Positions 7,188 through 10,062 of a stretch of DNA of 10,062 nt are shown here, in pieces. The stretch is from an uncultured Saprospirales bacterium (GTDB taxonomy: Bacteria; Bacteroidota; Bacteroidia; Chitinophagales; Saprospiraceae): contig CALAZP010000090.1 of NCBI GenBank assembly GCA_937926355.1, positions 1 through 10,062 of the forward strand, read 5' to 3'. Made by a program: the position numbers and the translations under genes. How positions within the stretch are numbered: position 1 is the stretch's first letter; each line of letters starts with the position of its first letter. The notes beneath the pieces were generated by a model. It made no database searches and was not told the DNA's origin. It saw only the letters and a program-made list of their open reading frames with translations.

Positions 7188-8747
7188 TTGAATTTGTTTT
7201 TTCCTCACAACCAATCTACTACCTATTTATTGAATAATTGTGGAGAAGTAGTTCATACCTGGACTTTGGCAGATACTATGCGACCTGGTAATTCAGTTTA
7301 TCTATTAGAAAATGGACTACTTGCTAGATGTAGTCGTCCTAACAATATTCTTAACGATGCCATCTGGGCTGGAGGTGGTGGCCAATTTGTCGATTTAGTA
7401 GATTGGGAAAGCGATATTCTTAATCGATTTGTATTAAATAATGATTCTTTTCGGTTACATCACGATATTGAACCATTACCTAATGGTAATCTTTTGATGA
7501 TTGCATGGGAAAGAATTGGAGAGGAGGATGCTCTTCTTGCGGGGAGAAAACCTGAATTAATACCCAATGGTGAAGTATGGTCAGAAATAATTATGGAATG
7601 GAACCCTGAAGAAGATAGTATTGTTTGGAAGTGGAGGGTTTGGGATCATTTGGTTCAAAGTCAAGATGAGGAGCTTGACAATTTTGGGATGGTTCACGGT
7701 AATTATGGCAAAATTGATATCAATTATGATGAGCACAATGGCCATCCAGACTGGTTACATATCAATTCCATAGATTACAATCCTGTATTGGATCAAATTG
7801 TTTTAAGCGTTCCCTATTTTAATGAGTTTTGGATTATAGATCACAGTACCAGTTTGGAGGAAGCCCGTTCAGATTCAGGTGGTGTTTTTGGAAAAGGAGG
7901 GCAACTCTTATACAGATGGGGTAATCCAAAAACCTATATTAAGAATCAAGAAACTACCCAACACTTATTTTTTCAGCATGATGTGCAGTGGTTGAATCCA
8001 TTAGCACAACCTGGTACTAATGAATTTGGAAAAATGGTGCTGTTTAATAATAGATATTCCGATGAGTATTCTGTAGGAATGGTGGTAGCTACCGCAATAG
8101 ATTTAGAAAATAATGGGTATGATACCTCTGAGGGTATTTTTCTTCCTGAAAAGGAAGATCTCATTATTCAACACCCTGAAGATTCACCCAAAGATCTATC
8201 TGATGGACTTTCGAGTATTCAAAGTTTACCCAATGGAAATTGGTTAGTGCTTTATGGCAGATGGGGGTATGCTATAGAACTCCATCCTAATAATGAATTG
8301 GTATGGGAATATATTATCCCGTTAAAAGGAGGAGAGCCTGTTACACAAGGTACGGAGCTGGGTTCCAATAATAATTTGACATTTAGATTCAATAGATATC
8401 CAACAGATTACCCTGCTTTTATAAATAAGGATTTGGAAAATGGTTATCCATTGGAGTTGAACCCCAATAATTCTTTTTGTGGAAGTACTCCAGTTAATGA
8501 AAGGCTAGCTGATGTAACTAAATGGAAAATTACCCCAAATCCTGCTCGTGATTACTTCCAACTTGATTTTAGTGAAAAGCATAAAATTGAATTTGTTAAG
8601 ATTTATAATGTTTCAGGTAGTTTGGAAGCACAATGGAATGGAAAAGGGATGGATAATCAAAATTTCGATATTGGTTTTTTGCCTTCTGGGTTTTATCTCA
8701 TACAGACTAATATTGGAAGTCAGCCGTTAATCATTCAAAAGAATTAA
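7188..8747 (+). CDS. Aryl-sulfotransferase-like protein with C-terminal T9SS sorting domain (signal peptide cut off by an upstream stop)
   Basis: The open part gives 519 residues if read from a TTG at 7188. That start is artificial: the same frame extends back to 7137 and, across a TAA, to an ATG and signal peptide at 7080. The body resembles the arylsulfotransferase (ASST) beta-propeller family: 'NNCGEVVHTW' (16-25), 'HHDIEPLPNGNLLMIAWE' (91-108), 'DWLHINSIDYNP' (188-199), 'QHDVQWL' (263-269) and 'SIQSLPNGNWLV' (343-354). His191 and His264 are candidate active-site residues. Enzymes of this family move sulfate between phenolic compounds outside the cytoplasm, but the substrate here is unknown. 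Residues of about 446-519 form a type-A T9SS sorting domain ('ITPNPARD', 'IYNVSGSL', 'LPSGFYLI'), so the protein was meant for secretion or the cell surface. Without the signal peptide it could not enter the Sec pathway. The next ATG in frame is at residue 31, inside conserved sequence. Its stop directly touches the recombinase start. Confidence 0.82.
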   Translation: MNLFFPHNQSTTYLLNNCGEVVHTWTLADTMRPGNSVYLLENGLLARCSRPNNILNDAIWAGGGGQFVDLVDWESDILNRFVLNNDSFRLHHDIEPLPNGNLLMIAWERIGEEDALLAGRKPELIPNGEVWSEIIMEWNPEEDSIVWKWRVWDHLVQSQDEELDNFGMVHGNYGKIDINYDEHNGHPDWLHINSIDYNPVLDQIVLSVPYFNEFWIIDHSTSLEEARSDSGGVFGKGGQLLYRWGNPKTYIKNQETTQHLFFQHDVQWLNPLAQPGTNEFGKMVLFNNRYSDEYSVGMVVATAIDLENNGYDTSEGIFLPEKEDLIIQHPEDSPKDLSDGLSSIQSLPNGNWLVLYGRWGYAIELHPNNELVWEYIIPLKGGEPVTQGTELGSNNNLTFRFNRYPTDYPAFINKDLENGYPLELNPNNSFCGSTPVNERLADVTKWKITPNPARDYFQLDFSEKHKIEFVKIYNVSGSLEAQWNGKGMDNQNFDIGFLPSGFYLIQTNIGSQPLIIQKN

Positions 8748-9644
8748 ATGTTAGATTCTGAGCTTCATAGTTTTTTGAATTATATTCAATTTGAAAAGCA
8801 ATATTCTATTCATACGGTTAATGCCTATCAAAGTGATTTGGATGATTTCTTTTTGTTTATAAGAAATATGAATATTGCTTCTTTGGATAAAATATCTACT
8901 GCTATTATTCGCTCCTGGATGGTTGAGTTGGTCGAGCGTGGATTGACCAATAGGTCTATTCACCGAAAAATGGGATCTTTAAGAAGTTTCTTTAAATTTT
9001 TATATAGAGAGGGTAGAATAGTAGAAAAGGTAATGGATGGTATTGTTCTGCCTAAAGTTCGAAAGAGATTACCAGAGTATGTCGAATTGACAGCAATAGA
9101 TAAGTTGTTAGATCCCACGGCTTACGGAAAGGATTATACCGGTATCAGAGATTTTTTTATCATTCATTTATTGTACTATACAGGTATTAGAAGAGCTGAG
9201 CTTATTCAGTTAGGAGCCAACTCTTTCGATTCGAATCTCGGTGTATTGAAAGTTTTAGGTAAGGGAGGAAAAGAAAGATGGATTCCTATAGGGAAAGCAA
9301 CCTGGAAAATGTATAAAAAATACAGTGAGATTAGGAAAAGGGAATTTCCAACTCTTTCAATTGAAGAGGTCTTTTGGTTAACGGATAGGGGGAGAAGAAT
9401 ATATCCTAAACTCATATATGGTATTGTAACCAAGCATCTTCAACGTGCGGGGCATTTTGGAAAGGGAAGTCCTCATGTTTTGAGGCATACTTTTGCTACT
9501 CACTTATCCAATGAAGGAGCCGACTTAAATGCTATTAAGGATCTTTTAGGCCATACTGGTTTATCAGCTACACAAATTTATACCCATAATTCCATCAAGC
9601 GTTTACAAGAGGTATACGAAAAGGCACATCCAAAAGCTGAATAA
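8748..9644 (+). CDS. xerC: XerC/XerD-type tyrosine site-specific recombinase
   Basis: This 298-residue protein has the usual Xer length. An N-terminal SAM-like core-binding domain (about 1-90, 'YSIHTVNAYQSDLDDF') precedes the catalytic domain. All six catalytic positions are present: Arg148 in 'TGIRRAEL', Lys172 in 'GKGGKERWIP', His243 and Arg246 in 'PHVLRHTFATHL', His269 in 'LLGHTGLSATQIYTH', and the nucleophile Tyr278. The numbering is almost that of E. coli XerD. Family role: XerC/XerD resolve chromosome dimers at dif during division. The choice of xerC rests on the nearby tRNA array, since in Bacteroidota the tRNA/tuf-adjacent copy is usually named xerC; it is not proven. The ATG follows the preceding stop with no gap (TAAATG), so translation may be coupled to the sulfotransferase-like gene. 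The full domain and typical length argue against a phage or transposon integrase. Confidence 0.92.
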   Translation: MLDSELHSFLNYIQFEKQYSIHTVNAYQSDLDDFFLFIRNMNIASLDKISTAIIRSWMVELVERGLTNRSIHRKMGSLRSFFKFLYREGRIVEKVMDGIVLPKVRKRLPEYVELTAIDKLLDPTAYGKDYTGIRDFFIIHLLYYTGIRRAELIQLGANSFDSNLGVLKVLGKGGKERWIPIGKATWKMYKKYSEIRKREFPTLSIEEVFWLTDRGRRIYPKLIYGIVTKHLQRAGHFGKGSPHVLRHTFATHLSNEGADLNAIKDLLGHTGLSATQIYTHNSIKRLQEVYEKAHPKAE

Positions 9645-9683
9645 AAAAAACCAAAACTTATTTTTCTTTTTGCATAATTCAAT

Positions 9684-9691
9684 TATCTTTG
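9684..9691 (+). promoter_or_regulatory. Bacteroidota -7 promoter element for the tRNA array
   Basis: TATCTTTG (followed by C) is a perfect match to the TAnnTTTG consensus, 40 bases after the recombinase stop. Transcription would start a few bases after 9691, leaving a leader of roughly 80 bases before tRNA-Thr. The region upstream is T-rich (9661-9671). The nearest TTG (9670-9672) is only 11 bases away, shorter than the usual 19-21, so the -33 element is unclear. Confidence 0.65.
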
Positions 9692-9700
9692 CAATCGCTT

Positions 9701-9718
9701 TTCGGAGAATGCTCTGAA
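9701..9718 (+). other. Hairpin at the start of the tRNA leader
   Basis: TTCGGAG (9701-9707) pairs with CTCTGAA (9712-9718) over 7 bp, with one G-T wobble and an AATG loop. There is no T tract after it, so it is not a terminator. It lies at or just after the expected transcription start and may protect or process the leader. Confidence 0.4.
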
Positions 9719-9735
9719 TAAAGTATTAAAGGTAT

Positions 9736-9759
9736 ATTGAAATAACGTTATAGTTCAAT
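9736..9759 (+). other. Second hairpin in the tRNA leader
   Basis: ATTGAA (9736-9741) pairs with TTCAAT (9754-9759), enclosing the palindrome ATAACGTTAT (9742-9751), with an AG bulge at 9752-9753. It ends 16 bases before tRNA-Thr and could be a processing signal for the precursor. The base composition is AT-rich, so the fold may be weak. Confidence 0.4.
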
Positions 9760-9775
9760 CTTACTGAATTAAATT

Positions 9776-9852
9776 GCCAGTGTAGCTCAGTTGGCCAGAG
9801 CAGCTGATTTGTAATCAGCGGGTCGGGGGTTCGAATCCCTCCACTGGCTCCA
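9776..9852 (+). tRNA. tRNA-Thr (anticodon TGT), CCA encoded
   Basis: The cloverleaf is complete. Acceptor GCCAGTG (9776-9782) pairs with CACTGGC (9842-9848). The D stem is GCTC/GAGC. The anticodon stem is GCTGA/TCAGC with loop TTTGTAA, so the anticodon TGT is at 9810-9812. The T arm contains TTCGAAT. Discriminator T9849 is followed by an encoded CCA at 9850-9852. It is the first tRNA of the array; the next begins 14 bases later, so they are surely processed from one transcript. Confidence 0.97.
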
Positions 9853-9866
9853 GAAGATTGACTTTA

Positions 9867-9949
9867 GGGGGTGCGCCGAAGTTGGAGAGACGGGGCAGAC
9901 TGTAAATCTGTTGTTTATGACTGAATAGGTTCGAATCCTATCACCCCCA
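9867..9949 (+). tRNA. tRNA-Tyr (anticodon GTA), long variable arm, CCA not encoded
   Basis: Acceptor GGGGGTG (9867-9873) pairs with CACCCCC (9942-9948). The D stem is CCG/CGG. The anticodon stem is GCAGA/TCTGT with loop CTGTAAA, so the anticodon GTA is at 9902-9904. The long variable arm is typical of bacterial class II tRNA-Tyr, and the T arm ATAGG/CCTAT encloses TTCGAAT. After discriminator A9949 comes CTG, so CCA must be added enzymatically, unlike the tRNA-Thr just upstream. Position 8 (base 9874) reads C instead of the almost universal T. Confidence 0.96.
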
Positions 9950-10010
9950 CTGATCGATACCTTCCGGGGTATTGGCAGTGAGCCTAAAGGTTGGAATCTT
10001 TAGGTAAAAT
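9950..10010 (+). other. Inter-tRNA spacer with two small hairpins
   Basis: Between tRNA-Tyr and tRNA-Gly lie ATACC/GGTAT (9957-9961 with 9968-9972) and CCTAAAG/CTTTAGG (9983-9989 with 9998-10004, 8-base loop). Neither is followed by a T tract, so transcription should continue. They are plausible structured linkers in the tRNA precursor. Confidence 0.45.
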
Positions 10011-10062
10011 GCGGGCGTAGCTCAGTTGGTAGAGCATCAGCCTTCCAAGCTGAGGGTCGCGG
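10011..10062 (+). tRNA. tRNA-Gly (anticodon TCC), 3' end beyond window
   Basis: Acceptor 5' strand GCGGGCG (10011-10017), D arm GCTC...GAGC, and anticodon stem TCAGC/GCTGA with loop CTTCCAA (anticodon TCC at 10044-10046) are all visible. The window ends in the T arm, so the 3' half of the acceptor is not seen. It is the third member of the Thr-Tyr-Gly array. In many Bacteroidota this order is followed by tRNA-Trp and/or tuf, which cannot be checked here. Confidence 0.93.

Noticed and set aside
7188..7190. TTG at 7188 as a genuine start for the sulfotransferase-like gene
   Set aside because: Family-like sequence (QNTVGLL and following) continues upstream in the same frame to 7137, and a signal peptide lies beyond the TAA; a start at 7188 would leave a T9SS cargo with no signal peptide.
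8748..9644. Tyrosine recombinase beside tRNA genes read as the integrase of a mobile element
   Set aside because: Its length, motif spacing and numbering match XerC/XerD, there is no repeated tRNA 3' end, and no phage, plasmid-transfer or excisionase gene lies nearby. The pairing with this tRNA array is a known housekeeping arrangement in Bacteroidota.

Overview
The window looks like chromosome of an AT-rich member of the Bacteroidota, probably a marine or environmental Cytophagales-type lineage (the lineage is inference). The evidence is SusC/SusD outer-membrane pairs, lipoproteins with a short Cys followed by a Bacteroidota-style charged export signal, a protein ending in a type IX secretion (T9SS) sorting domain, weak Shine-Dalgarno sequences, and a TAnnTTTG-type promoter.

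Layout. Bases 1-788 are the 3' part of a SusD-like lipoprotein gene whose SusC partner presumably lies upstream. It ends at a strong hairpin terminator with a UUCG loop (811-847). After a 301-base gap with only weak promoter candidates comes a second unit, 1090-7004: a 1072-residue SusC-type TonB-dependent transporter, a SusD-like lipoprotein and a third lipoprotein of unrecognised family. All lie on + with gaps of 34 and 40 bases, closed by a second strong terminator (7023-7060). The three products would form a surface uptake complex: SusC as barrel, SusD as lid, and the third as an accessory surface-binding protein. No carbohydrate-active enzyme, peptidase or regulator lies beside them, so the substrate cannot be read from this window.

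From 7080 comes an aryl-sulfotransferase-like, T9SS-targeted gene. Its signal-peptide codons (7080-7133) are separated from the mature part by a single in-frame TAA (7134-7136), although the reading frame is otherwise open to 8747. This is the most striking anomaly here. Its stop codon directly abuts the ATG of a XerC/XerD-type tyrosine recombinase with all catalytic residues. After a 131-base leader with a good Bacteroidota -7 element and two hairpins, a tRNA array begins: Thr(TGT), Tyr(GTA) and Gly(TCC, cut by the window end). In many Bacteroidota this array leads into tuf.

All genes lie on +. I see no CRISPR array, insertion sequence, prophage or evident new defence system. The window joins an accessory nutrient-uptake region (left) to a conserved housekeeping region (right).
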